Positions 38,636-47,253 of a stretch of 64,000 bases of DNA are shown in pieces. Origin of the DNA: Vallitaleaceae bacterium 9-2 (GTDB lineage Bacteria > Bacillota > Clostridia > Lachnospirales > Vallitaleaceae). The notes below the pieces were generated by a model, which was not told where the DNA came from, searched no databases, and saw only the letters and a program-made list of their open reading frames with translations. The stretch covers positions 1,178,001-1,242,000 of the forward strand of contig CP121691.1 of NCBI GenBank assembly GCA_038396585.1. Reading direction: 5' to 3'. The position numbers and the translations under genes were made by a program. Each line of letters starts with the position of its first letter. Position 1 is the first letter of the stretch.

Positions 38636-40074
38636 AAATAGAATTGGAACGGCCGGCAAAATTAATGCAAGACTTGACTTTTAACATGGAAGAACATTAT
38701 TACAATAAGGTGATTCATGCCCAAATTCATCAATCAGTCAAAGCTTTTTTTAATATGGATAAACAGCGGATTGTCGAGCGGTTTTGCCATTTGAACCCAA
38801 TGGTAGATAAAGAAGAGTTAATGCGCTGGCTCTTGTATCAGCCAAGACATATGCAATGGTCAGGAACGGATCTGTTTCATGTGGTTAATGAACAAGGTGC
38901 AAAGAAAATGGTGGTTATTGAAACAAATTCTTCACCTTCAGGACAAAAATCCATGCCGCTTCTAAATGATACAGAAGAAAGAGGCGGATATCTAAGGTTA
39001 ATGGAAAAATCGTTTTTGCCCTTTGTAAAAAAACAGCGGACGATTCCGGGAAGCTATGCGGTAATATATGATAAAAACGAGATGGAAGCTTCAGGATATG
39101 CCAAAGTATTAGCTCAATTGGTAGCAGAAAAAGTATACCTTGTCCAATACTTTACAGAAGATAAAAATCCTTCCGTACGATTTATAGATGAAGTGATGCA
39201 AGTGCGTGATGCATCTGGAAATTGGCATGATATTAAAGCGGCATTTCGTTATGTAACCCAAAAACCATGGAATCGTATTCCGGTTAAATCAAAGACAGTG
39301 ATATATAATCCAATTGTTGCCTGTCTTGCTGGCGGACGCAATAAAAATATGGCGGCTAAAGCTTATGATGTGTTTAACGCTCAACTATCAGCTGCCCATT
39401 TGAAAGTATATAGTCCAGAGACCATTAATGATGTGAAACTTCGGGAAGTTCCCATTTGGGTGCATCGCTTTGGAGGTCATGCGGTCATCAAAAATCCTTA
39501 TTCCAATGCAGGTCAAGGGGTGTATACGGTTACGTCAGAGCAAGAGTTAGAAGCATTTATGGCTGTTGAGCACGACTATGATGAATTTATTGTTCAAAGC
39601 CTTATTGGCAACTACCATTGGTCAACTGTCCATGGTGAGCAAAAGTATTATCATGTGGGTATGATGCCCAACAAAAAAAGTGAAATCTATGTAGCAGACC
39701 TTCGGATGATGATTGCATCCACCCAAGAAGGGTTTGAACCTATGGCGATTTATGCTCGCCGAGCAGAAAAGCCACTTAAAGAAATTTTGGAACCATTTGA
39801 AAATTCCTGGGAAATCTTAGGGACAAATCTATCGGTGCGTACCCAAGAAGGCTGGGACAGTGAGACGAAACGGCTCAAATTAATGGATAACAAAGACTTT
39901 AATACCCTGGGGTTATCGGTTGATAGTTTAGTCGAAGGATATATTCAGTCGGTGCTGTCTACAATTGCTATTGATCAAATGGCCATTCGTTTAATCAGCA
40001 GCAAAAAAATGCTACGTAAAAAACTCTTTAGTGATCTGAATCCAGATGCAGCGCTAATCAATGAAATTATTTGA
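38632..40074 (+). CDS. Putative circularly permuted ATP-grasp ligase, partner of the RimK-like protein
   Basis: A 480-residue protein with no standard name that I recognise. The elements of an ATP-grasp domain are present but in permuted order. GTDLF (78-82) and VVIETNSSP (95-102, with E97 and N99), which match the C-terminal metal-binding strand GVDLL...EVNSSP of the neighbour, come first. The ATP-lysine strand AVIKNPYSNAGQGVYTV (K287, G294-G296), a hinge EFIVQSL (318-324) and ADLRMMIAS...AIYARRA (355-377) come later. The C-terminal 80 residues are helical. A permuted ATP-grasp also occurs in glutathionylspermidine-synthase-like and DUF404/407 families. It is translationally coupled to the RimK-like gene; its 3' end overlaps a convergent AraC gene by 21 bases. 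Substrate unknown. Confidence 0.6.
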   Translation: MKIELERPAKLMQDLTFNMEEHYYNKVIHAQIHQSVKAFFNMDKQRIVERFCHLNPMVDKEELMRWLLYQPRHMQWSGTDLFHVVNEQGAKKMVVIETNSSPSGQKSMPLLNDTEERGGYLRLMEKSFLPFVKKQRTIPGSYAVIYDKNEMEASGYAKVLAQLVAEKVYLVQYFTEDKNPSVRFIDEVMQVRDASGNWHDIKAAFRYVTQKPWNRIPVKSKTVIYNPIVACLAGGRNKNMAAKAYDVFNAQLSAAHLKVYSPETINDVKLREVPIWVHRFGGHAVIKNPYSNAGQGVYTVTSEQELEAFMAVEHDYDEFIVQSLIGNYHWSTVHGEQKYYHVGMMPNKKSEIYVADLRMMIASTQEGFEPMAIYARRAEKPLKEILEPFENSWEILGTNLSVRTQEGWDSETKRLKLMDNKDFNTLGLSVDSLVEGYIQSVLSTIAIDQMAIRLISSKKMLRKKLFSDLNPDAALINEII

Positions 40075-40914
40075 TATATCTGTTTTGCGATATTTGGATG
40101 GCGTTAATCCCACCTTTTTTTTAAAGGAAGTGCAAAAAGAACTTTCACTTGAAAAGCCAATGTCAAAGGCAATAGATTTGACACTAAGCGTTGATGTTTT
40201 TAAGAGGTATTTTGCCGTGTTGATACGTATATCAAGGATGTATTCATGGGGCGTGTAGCCGGTTTCTTTTTTAAACAGACGGATAAAGTGATAGGGACTG
40301 ATGAGTGCTTGACCTGAGAGGTGTTCAATGGATAAGGAGTGGTTAAAGTGTTCATGTATATAGACAACTATATCTTCAATACGTGATTGTTGAGGTATGG
40401 ATTGAACTTGTGGGTGATTTAATAAAATAGACGTTAAGATATCAGAGAGCCATTTAGACATTAAAGGCTCTCTGATTTTTTCTTTTTTTAAAAAGGCTTG
40501 ATATATCCTTGCCACTCGCTTAAGGACGGTATAGGAATCGGAGAGAGTAAGCACGCTAGGATGGCTTTCGTGGATCAAATCATAATAATGGGCAGCCATG
40601 GGACCATCAAAATGAATCCAAGTACATTCACATCCGACAGAAGTTATATATCCATGGGGGTTGTAGCAATTTATAAAGATAAAGTCTCCGCTTTTTGCAC
40701 TAGAGCGTGTACCATCATATTCGACGACCAGTTCGCCGTCGTGGACAGCAATCAGCAAAAAGCTGTCATAGGCGTTGCGATACAATTGATATCCGGGTTC
40801 ATAAATAAAATGTCCGGTGCATATCGGATAAAAAAAGGTTTGCGTAGCCGTAATGCTAGGTGAATAGATAAAATAGTTGGATTTTTGTGCAACATAGGGT
40901 TCATGGGATTTCAT
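40054..40914 (-). CDS. AraC-family transcriptional regulator, likely for the DUF5107 gene
   Basis: A 286-residue regulator: N-terminal cupin (about 15-110, with GELVVEYDGTRSSAKSGDF and NCYNPHGY) and C-terminal double helix-turn-helix (LSIEHLSGQALISPYHFIRLFKKE and LSVKSIAFDIGFSSESSFCTSFKK, then GLTPSKYRK). The start ATG at 40914 has GGAGG at good spacing. It is divergent from the DUF5107-TPR gene with 163 bases between, so that gene is the probable target. The 3' end overlaps the permuted ATP-grasp gene by 21 bases; no terminator stem was found there. Confidence 0.9.
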   Translation of the reverse strand: MKSHEPYVAQKSNYFIYSPSITATQTFFYPICTGHFIYEPGYQLYRNAYDSFLLIAVHDGELVVEYDGTRSSAKSGDFIFINCYNPHGYITSVGCECTWIHFDGPMAAHYYDLIHESHPSVLTLSDSYTVLKRVARIYQAFLKKEKIREPLMSKWLSDILTSILLNHPQVQSIPQQSRIEDIVVYIHEHFNHSLSIEHLSGQALISPYHFIRLFKKETGYTPHEYILDIRINTAKYLLKTSTLSVKSIAFDIGFSSESSFCTSFKKKVGLTPSKYRKTDISNNFID

Positions 40915-41077
40915 AGTAGACCTCCAATACAATATAGAATCATGGTAGCAAGACTTTCAGAAAAAATCAATAGCAATTTTTTGAAATGATTTCGCAAGTT
41001 CAAGTAATGAAAAAGTCTCGCAATAGGTTTAATATATGGAGTATATTAATCAATACGTATTAGAAATGGAGGCAAAT

Positions 41078-44000
41078 ATGGAGTCAATTAAAAGCAATTA
41101 TGTGAATGTTTGGGAAGAACAAATTACGCTACCGACATATGAGATTGGGGAAGCGGAAAAGAATCCGATTTTTCTAGAAAAACGTGTGTACCAAGGAAGT
41201 ACAGGAAAGGTATATCCTTACCCGGTTGTTGAAAAAATATCGGATGAGAAAGTGGACAAAGTCTATCAAGCAGTTTATTTAGAAAACCCATATTTAAAAG
41301 TAATGATTCTACCGGAACTTGGTGGACGGATTCAACGTGCCTATGATAAAACCAATGATTATGATTTTGTCTATTATAATCATGTGATTAAACCGGCATT
41401 AGTGGGACTTGTCGGACCGTGGATTTCTGGAGGGATTGAATTTAACTGGCCACAGCATCATCGCCCGACAACATATATGCCTGTTGAGTATCAGCTGCAA
41501 GAGCATGAGGATGGCAGCAAGTCGGTGCTTGTGCATGATGTGGACCGAATGTATGGCACACAATCCATTGCGGCATTTACCTTGTATCCAGATAAAGCCT
41601 ATATTGAAATTAGCGGACAGCTTTATAATCGAACAGCCCTTGCGCAGACGTTCCTATGGTGGGCAAACCCTGCCGTTCCGGTCAATGATTATACCCAATC
41701 TATTTTTCCACCGGACGTTCATGCGGTTATGGACCATGGGAAAAGGGATGTCTCTAGATTCCCGATTGCAACAGGGGAATACTATAAAATGGACTATAGT
41801 GCAGGCGTTGATATATCTATGTATAAGAATATTTTGGTACCGACATCTTATATGGCGCAAAAGTCCAAGTATGATTTTGTCGGAGGCTATGATTATCAAA
41901 AACAAGCGGGGATATTGCATGTGGCCGACCATCATATCTCACCAGGTAAAAAACAGTGGACATGGGGATGTGGAGATTTTGGACAAGCTTGGGATGATAA
42001 TCTGACGGATACAGATGGACCTTATGTTGAATTGATGACAGGGGTCTATACGGATAATCAGCCGGACTTTACATGGCTAAAACCTTTTGAAGAGAAAACT
42101 TTCAAGCAGTATTTTATGCCGTATAAAGCTGTAGGGCAAGTTAAAAATGCAACTATTGATGTTGTTATGAATATGGAAAAAAGTCAGGATACAGTGGATT
42201 TGGTGGTATATGCATCCAGTGAAAAAAAACTTGACATAATCATTGAATATAACGACGATGTTATCTATGAAGCATCTATTGCAATCTCTCCAGTTAAGAC
42301 CTATGCAAAAGAAATACCTTTTTGCTGTGAATCTGAAGTTGGACTGAAAGCTTCAATATTTGAGCAAGGGAAGCTACTTTTATCCTATGCGCCTGAAAGC
42401 CAAGAGATTGAACCGATTCCAGATCCGGCTAAAGCAGTGGAAGCTCCCCAGCTGATTCAAACCAACGAAGAACTTCTGCTTGCAGGAATGCATATCGAAC
42501 AATATCGACATGCGACGTATCTGCCGGACCCATACTATTTGGAAGGTTTAAAGCGGGATGCTGGAGACATACGTATCAACAACGCTTATGGAACACTTTT
42601 GCTGCGTCGAGGAGACTTTGATAGGGCGCTTGAACACTTTAACAAGGCGCTTGAACGCTTGATACGTTTAAACCCCAATCCTTATGATAGTGAAACATAC
42701 TACAATCTGGGATTAACGCTTTTTTACCTTCATGACATGGATGGGGCGTATGATGCATTTTATAAGGCGACATGGACCAATGAACAGCAAGAGATGGCTT
42801 TTTATTATTTGGCAGCCATCGATTGTCGAAAAAAACGCTATGAGCATGCTTTGGAGATGATTGATAAAGCGTTGACCAAAAACACAAAGAACATCAAAGC
42901 TCGAGGATTAAAAGCTTATGTACTTCGTAAGTTAAAACGAATCCAAGCGCATCGAAAATGGTGTGAAGAAAGCTTGACGGTTGATTCTTTTCATGGTGTA
43001 TTACTTTTTGAAGAAGGCATCTTAAAAAATGAAGCGAGTGAAAAAGTGTTCAAAAAATCCGTTGACAATATGTTACTTGTTGCTAGAGATTATGCAGAGT
43101 TTGGTGCATATGAAGAGGCAATCATGGTACTTAAAACAGTCAAAGATTTTTCACCGTTAGTAGGTTATTATTTAGGATATTACGCCCATCAATTAGGAAA
43201 AGATGATGCGGCAAACCAATATATTCAAGCAGCAGAACAAGCGGCGTCGGATTATTGTTTTCCAAATCAATTGGAGGATATTGAAGTACTTCGTTATGCC
43301 ATTAATCAGTATCAAGCAACAATGGCAGCGTATTATTTAGGGAATGTCTATTATGATAAACTGCAGTGGGAAAAGGCGACTGAACTTTGGGAAGCGTGTG
43401 CCAAAGCCCATGATGATTTTCCAATTGTCTATCGTAACTTAAGTTTGGCTTACTATAATAAATTCAACAATCCCAAAAAGGCAAAGATGGCTATGGAAAA
43501 AGCGTGGGCTATTAATGAAAGCGATCCACGGGTTTTCTTGGAATTAGATCAGCTTTATAAAAAACTAGATATGTCTTTTGAAGAGCGTCTGCAACGCTAT
43601 GAGCGTTATATAGACGTGGTCGAATGTCGTGATGATTTATACGTAGAGTATGTGACGCTGTTAAACATGACAGGTTCAAGTAAAAAAGCATATGAAAAAA
43701 TGATGCAAAGACAGTTTCATCCATGGGAAGGCGGAGAAGGAAAAATTACTGGGCAGTATAAGTTTGCTTTAATGACTATGGCTAAAGACGCATTAGCCAA
43801 CAATAGATTAGAACAAGCAAAAGCCTATCTAAATCAGGCATTGACTTACCCTAGAAATTTAGGCGAAGGTAAACTTGAAGGTGATAAAGATAATGATGTG
43901 TATTACTTATTAGGAAAGGTTAATCAGGGTCTTGATAATATGGAGCGTGAAGCGATAGAGTGCTTTAGACGAGCGACAGTTGGGACGAATGAACCGGCAG

Positions 44001-44365
44001 GCATGATGTATTATAATGACCAGCCAGCAGATATGATAATGTACCAAGGTCTGGCACACCGACAGCTTGGAGAGGAGACGCAAGCCAAGGCGCGGTTTTA
44101 TCGATTAATTGATTATGGAGAAAAACACCTTTTTGATGATTTTAAAATCGATTATTTTGCTGTATCTTTACCGGATTTTCTGATTTTTGAGACGGATTAT
44201 AATCAGATGAATAAAGCCCATTGCTATTACTTGATGGGACTTGGACATCTGGGATTGGGCGATGATCAGAAGGCGACAACCTACTTTGAACAAGCACTTA
44301 AAATAGAACCATCACATATGCACAGTCATATATACCGATACGTGTATACTGATGTGAGACAATAA
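41078..44365 (+). CDS. DUF5107 domain protein with C-terminal TPR repeats
   Basis: A large cytoplasmic protein of about 1095 residues. The first 350 residues are a DUF5107 domain, recognisable from EKRVYQGSTGKVYPYPVVEK, PELGGRIQRAYDKTN and GPWISGGIEFNWPQHHRPTTYMPVEY; the fold is related to galactose mutarotase and the family is found in carbohydrate-use loci. Residues about 500-1090 are tetratricopeptide-like repeats (GDFDRALEHFNKALERL, DDQKATTYFEQALKIEP). No signal peptide or membrane segment. ATG 41078 follows GGAGGCAAAT; the ATG at 41036 lacks a ribosome site. Divergent from an AraC regulator. Catalytic activity is not established. Confidence 0.85.
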   Translation: MESIKSNYVNVWEEQITLPTYEIGEAEKNPIFLEKRVYQGSTGKVYPYPVVEKISDEKVDKVYQAVYLENPYLKVMILPELGGRIQRAYDKTNDYDFVYYNHVIKPALVGLVGPWISGGIEFNWPQHHRPTTYMPVEYQLQEHEDGSKSVLVHDVDRMYGTQSIAAFTLYPDKAYIEISGQLYNRTALAQTFLWWANPAVPVNDYTQSIFPPDVHAVMDHGKRDVSRFPIATGEYYKMDYSAGVDISMYKNILVPTSYMAQKSKYDFVGGYDYQKQAGILHVADHHISPGKKQWTWGCGDFGQAWDDNLTDTDGPYVELMTGVYTDNQPDFTWLKPFEEKTFKQYFMPYKAVGQVKNATIDVVMNMEKSQDTVDLVVYASSEKKLDIIIEYNDDVIYEASIAISPVKTYAKEIPFCCESEVGLKASIFEQGKLLLSYAPESQEIEPIPDPAKAVEAPQLIQTNEELLLAGMHIEQYRHATYLPDPYYLEGLKRDAGDIRINNAYGTLLLRRGDFDRALEHFNKALERLIRLNPNPYDSETYYNLGLTLFYLHDMDGAYDAFYKATWTNEQQEMAFYYLAAIDCRKKRYEHALEMIDKALTKNTKNIKARGLKAYVLRKLKRIQAHRKWCEESLTVDSFHGVLLFEEGILKNEASEKVFKKSVDNMLLVARDYAEFGAYEEAIMVLKTVKDFSPLVGYYLGYYAHQLGKDDAANQYIQAAEQAASDYCFPNQLEDIEVLRYAINQYQATMAAYYLGNVYYDKLQWEKATELWEACAKAHDDFPIVYRNLSLAYYNKFNNPKKAKMAMEKAWAINESDPRVFLELDQLYKKLDMSFEERLQRYERYIDVVECRDDLYVEYVTLLNMTGSSKKAYEKMMQRQFHPWEGGEGKITGQYKFALMTMAKDALANNRLEQAKAYLNQALTYPRNLGEGKLEGDKDNDVYYLLGKVNQGLDNMEREAIECFRRATVGTNEPAGMMYYNDQPADMIMYQGLAHRQLGEETQAKARFYRLIDYGEKHLFDDFKIDYFAVSLPDFLIFETDYNQMNKAHCYYLMGLGHLGLGDDQKATTYFEQALKIEPSHMHSHIYRYVYTDVRQ

Positions 44366-44379
44366 GCAAAACACAAAAT

Positions 44380-44432
44380 AATAGTTGACGTGACAACCAA
44401 TTGTCGTTATAATGGTTGTTGCGTCAACTATT
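44380..44432 (+). promoter_or_regulatory. Palindromic promoter/operator of the marR-MATE-AAC(3) operon
   Basis: TTGACG (44385-44390), 17 bp and TATAAT (44408-44413) form a near-consensus promoter. The whole of it lies in a 53-bp inverted repeat: AATAGTTGACG (44380-44390) with CGTCAACTATT (44422-44432), and GACAACCA (44392-44399) with TGGTTGTT (44413-44420), centred at 44406. A MarR dimer binding here would occlude the promoter, giving autorepression. Confidence 0.82.
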
Positions 44433-44454
44433 TTATTTGATTTGGAGGACATTT

Positions 44455-44901
44455 ATGCAAAGAAGTATAGGACGTTTAGTGTCAATACTGTATCGGAAAA
44501 ATCAAGTGTATCTTAATCTTGTGCTTAAACCTTTAAATATTACAGCGGCTGAGTTACCTATTTTGCTTCATCTTTATGATGATGATCATGTGTCTCAGGA
44601 AGAACTATCCACTTTTTTAATGATTGATAAAGGGGCGACAGCTCGAGCGGTACAATCACTGATTAAAAAAGGGATTTTAACTAAGGAAAAAGATATACAC
44701 GATCGACGGGCATATCAGGTATATGTCACTGAACAAGGCATAAACATTAAAGAGAAGCTATACGAACAGCTAAATGGTTGGACACACTATTTGACCCAAG
44801 ACATTGATGCACATGAAGTTGACATTATGTTTGATGTATTGGAGGCAATGGTTAAAAAAGTTGAAAAAGCAGATTTTAGAGAAATAGAGAGGAAGTTTTA
44901 A
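44455..44901 (+). CDS. MarR-family transcriptional regulator
   Basis: A 148-residue winged-helix protein. The recognition region VSQEELSTFLMIDKGATARAVQSLIKKGILTKEKDIHDRRAYQVYVTEQG (about residues 45-95), with the DxR wing (DRRA), is typical of MarR. Helices at both ends form the dimer interface. ATG 44455 follows TTTGGAGGAC; an upstream in-frame start would lie in the promoter. Its stop shares one base with the start of the MATE exporter gene (TAATG), so it probably represses its own operon until a drug-like ligand binds. Confidence 0.92.
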   Translation: MQRSIGRLVSILYRKNQVYLNLVLKPLNITAAELPILLHLYDDDHVSQEELSTFLMIDKGATARAVQSLIKKGILTKEKDIHDRRAYQVYVTEQGINIKEKLYEQLNGWTHYLTQDIDAHEVDIMFDVLEAMVKKVEKADFREIERKF

Positions 44902-46247
44902 TGGCACAAAGCAATGTTTTAGGTACGGAAAAAATATCGAGTTTGTTGATTAAATTTTCTGTGCCAGCAATTATTGGCATGATTATTAATGCATTATATA
45001 ATGTTGTTGACCGTATTTTTATAGGAAATGCTCCGGATCTTGGTTCGGATGGATTAGCCGGAATTACCATCGGTTTTCCAATTATGATTATTTTATTATC
45101 GATTGGTCTATTATTTGGTGTAGGTGGGGCAACGTTATTTTCAATTAAGTTAGGGCAAGGTAAGCATGAAGAGGCGGGACAAGTCCTTGGAAATGCTTTT
45201 TCATTATTAGTTATTAGTGGAACCTTATTCTTAATTCTTGGACAAATATTTTTGGCACCGTTACTAACAATCTTTGGTGCAAGTGCGACCGTTTTACCCT
45301 ACGCTACCGAATATATGCGGGTTATATTTTTTGGGGCGATTTTCCAGGTATTAAGTATTGGTATGAATAACTTTTTACGTGCAGATGGCAAACCGAAGTT
45401 AGCAATGATTACTATGTTTGTTGGAGCGGGGATTAATATTTTGTTGGACCCGGTGTTTATTTTTGTTTTTAAGATGGGGATGACAGGAGCTGCACTCGCA
45501 ACGATTATCTCTCAGGCAATATCTGTGTGGTGGATTATGGCTTATTTTTTATCAAAAAAAAGACAACAGCGTATTACTCTGCATAATATGAAGTTAAGAT
45601 TTGATGTAACTACTCAAATTATTTCCCTAGGAATGCCTGGTTTTTTGATGCAGCTAAGCAATAGCTTGCTTAATGTTATCTTAAATAAAAGCTTACTCGC
45701 TTATGGCGGAGATATTGCAGTATCAGGCATGGGCATTATTAATAGTATTCAAACTATTTTGTTGATGCCGATTATCGGATTAAATCAAGGCGTACAGCCA
45801 ATTATTAGCTTTAACTACGGAGCCAAAAAATATCAAAGAATTAAAGAAGCGCAGATGTTGGCTATTATAGCTGCAACGGTGATTGTTGTTATTGGTTGGA
45901 TTGTTACGCGTATGTTTCCAGAACAAATAGTAACGGTGTTTAATCAGGAACCAGAGCTTATTGCATTTGGAAAGTTGGCGATGGGAATATGGTTTGGATT
46001 TTTGCCTGTTATTGGTTTCCAAGCTTTAGGCGCCAATTTTTTTCAAGCGGTCGGACGACCAAAGGCATCAATGGTGCTTACCTTAACACGACAGGTTATT
46101 TTATTGATTCCTGCTATTATAGTGTTTTCAAATTTATGGGGACTTAAGGGGCTTTTATATGCTGCTCCATTTGCAGATGGAGTCTCTGCTGTAATTACAG
46201 GTATCGCATTTTACTTTGGAATGCATGCATTGGCAAAAGAATTGTAA
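44901..46247 (+). CDS. MATE-family exporter
   Basis: A 448-residue membrane protein with twelve hydrophobic segments in two MatE domains. LLIKFSVPAIIGMIINALYNVVDRIFIGN begins the first; ALLAYGGDIAVSGMGIINSIQ-like and MPIIGLNQGVQPIISFNYGAKKYQRIKE segments mark the second. It resembles the MepA/NorM group that exports cationic drugs. It follows marR with a one-base overlap and precedes an AAC(3)-family acetyltransferase by 18 bases, a small resistance-like operon. It is not close in detail to the MATE protein at 24767-26131. Confidence 0.92.
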   Translation: MAQSNVLGTEKISSLLIKFSVPAIIGMIINALYNVVDRIFIGNAPDLGSDGLAGITIGFPIMIILLSIGLLFGVGGATLFSIKLGQGKHEEAGQVLGNAFSLLVISGTLFLILGQIFLAPLLTIFGASATVLPYATEYMRVIFFGAIFQVLSIGMNNFLRADGKPKLAMITMFVGAGINILLDPVFIFVFKMGMTGAALATIISQAISVWWIMAYFLSKKRQQRITLHNMKLRFDVTTQIISLGMPGFLMQLSNSLLNVILNKSLLAYGGDIAVSGMGIINSIQTILLMPIIGLNQGVQPIISFNYGAKKYQRIKEAQMLAIIAATVIVVIGWIVTRMFPEQIVTVFNQEPELIAFGKLAMGIWFGFLPVIGFQALGANFFQAVGRPKASMVLTLTRQVILLIPAIIVFSNLWGLKGLLYAAPFADGVSAVITGIAFYFGMHALAKEL

Positions 46248-46265
46248 TTTAGAAGGAGGTAAAGG

Positions 46266-47048
46266 ATGTATACGAAGCCAGATTTAATAAAAGCAATAAA
46301 AAAGATGGGAATTAAACCAACAGATACCTTGTTTATCCATTCTTCAATGAAAGCTGTTGGTGAGGTTGAAGGTGGCGCGGATACAGTTTTGGACGCCTTT
46401 ATGGAATATTTGTCAGAAGGGCTATTAATTCTTCCGACACATACATGGGCGCAGATGAGTGCAACGTACAATGTATTTGACCCAAGGAAGGAACCATCTT
46501 GTGTAGGGATATTGACGAATCTTTTTATGAAGCGCCAAGGTGTTTATCGGTCGTTACATCCGACGCATAGTGTGGCGGCATATGGAGCGGATGCAGAAGA
46601 ATTTGTCAAAGGCGAAGAAAACATGACTACGTCTTGTCAAAGGGGCGGCTGTTATGATCGTCTAAGAGACAGACATGCAAAAATTCTTTTGCTAGGCGTA
46701 AACCATGCACGCAACACGTTTATTCACGGCGTAGAAGAATGGCTAGATGTTCCGGAACGTTTTACAGAAAAACCGGTTCTTTTTAAGATTGTCATGCCTG
46801 ACGGTACGTTAAGGGAGAGTCATGTGTATCGCCACTATAATTCAACAACAGCACATATCTCAGAAGCATATACTAAACTGGAACAGGCGTTTTATGATAA
46901 CAACGCAGCAGAAGCCACAATTTTTGGAGATGCAGACTGCATTTTATGTGATGCCAATAAAATTTTTGAAGTGACAAAAAAAGTTTTGTCCCATCAACGC
47001 AATTGTTTGATGGAGTTGGAAGAGATTCCAAAGGCATGGTGGACATAG
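46266..47048 (+). CDS. AAC(3)-family N-acetyltransferase
   Basis: A 260-residue member of the Antibiotic_NAT family: N-terminal KMGIKPTDTLFIHSSMKAVGEVEGGADTVLDAFME, LILPTHTW near residue 58, the HPTHSVAAYG motif near 100-109 containing the catalytic histidine, and LLLGVNHARNTFIHGVEEW near 143. Characterised relatives acetylate aminoglycosides at the 3-amino group or other small amines using acetyl-CoA. The MarR-MATE context supports a detoxification role, but family members with non-drug substrates are common. RBS AAGGAGG. Confidence 0.87.
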   Translation: MYTKPDLIKAIKKMGIKPTDTLFIHSSMKAVGEVEGGADTVLDAFMEYLSEGLLILPTHTWAQMSATYNVFDPRKEPSCVGILTNLFMKRQGVYRSLHPTHSVAAYGADAEEFVKGEENMTTSCQRGGCYDRLRDRHAKILLLGVNHARNTFIHGVEEWLDVPERFTEKPVLFKIVMPDGTLRESHVYRHYNSTTAHISEAYTKLEQAFYDNNAAEATIFGDADCILCDANKIFEVTKKVLSHQRNCLMELEEIPKAWWT

Positions 47049-47158
47049 GATTACTATGATTCTAAAAAAAAATAAAAGATAGTATAAGTTTACATAGCAT
47101 GACAAAAAACATAACACAAATATAACATTCAGTTAACTTTTTGTTAATAATAATTCTC

Positions 47159-47187
47159 TTTACATAATGATAATCCTCGCATATAAT
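47159..47187 (+). promoter_or_regulatory. Promoter of the second chemoreceptor gene
   Basis: TTTACA, a 17-bp spacer and TATAAT. This is a sigma-A-type promoter, not the sigma-D type usual for chemoreceptors. About 60 bases separate it from the start codon. Confidence 0.65.
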
Positions 47188-47215
47188 AGGTCTATACTAC
47201 TAGTTTTTAATTTAT

Positions 47216-47237
47216 GATTAGGTGTTTAGACCTAATC
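47216..47237 (+). other. 5'-leader hairpin just ahead of the chemoreceptor ribosome site
   Basis: GATTAGGT and ACCTAATC form a perfect 8-bp stem with a 6-base loop, ending 3 bases before GGGAGG. It could stabilise the transcript or modulate ribosome access. It does not match a riboswitch that I know. Confidence 0.5.
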
Positions 47238-47253
47238 AATGGGAGGTTTTTCT

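Noticed and set aside
41409-42005. 198-codon open frame in another plus-strand frame
   Set aside because: It overlaps the DUF5107 domain, whose motifs are unmistakable in the main frame.
47188-47253. Cyclic di-GMP riboswitch ahead of the second chemoreceptor
   Set aside because: The leader is too short and lacks the conserved GEMM core; only a simple hairpin is present.
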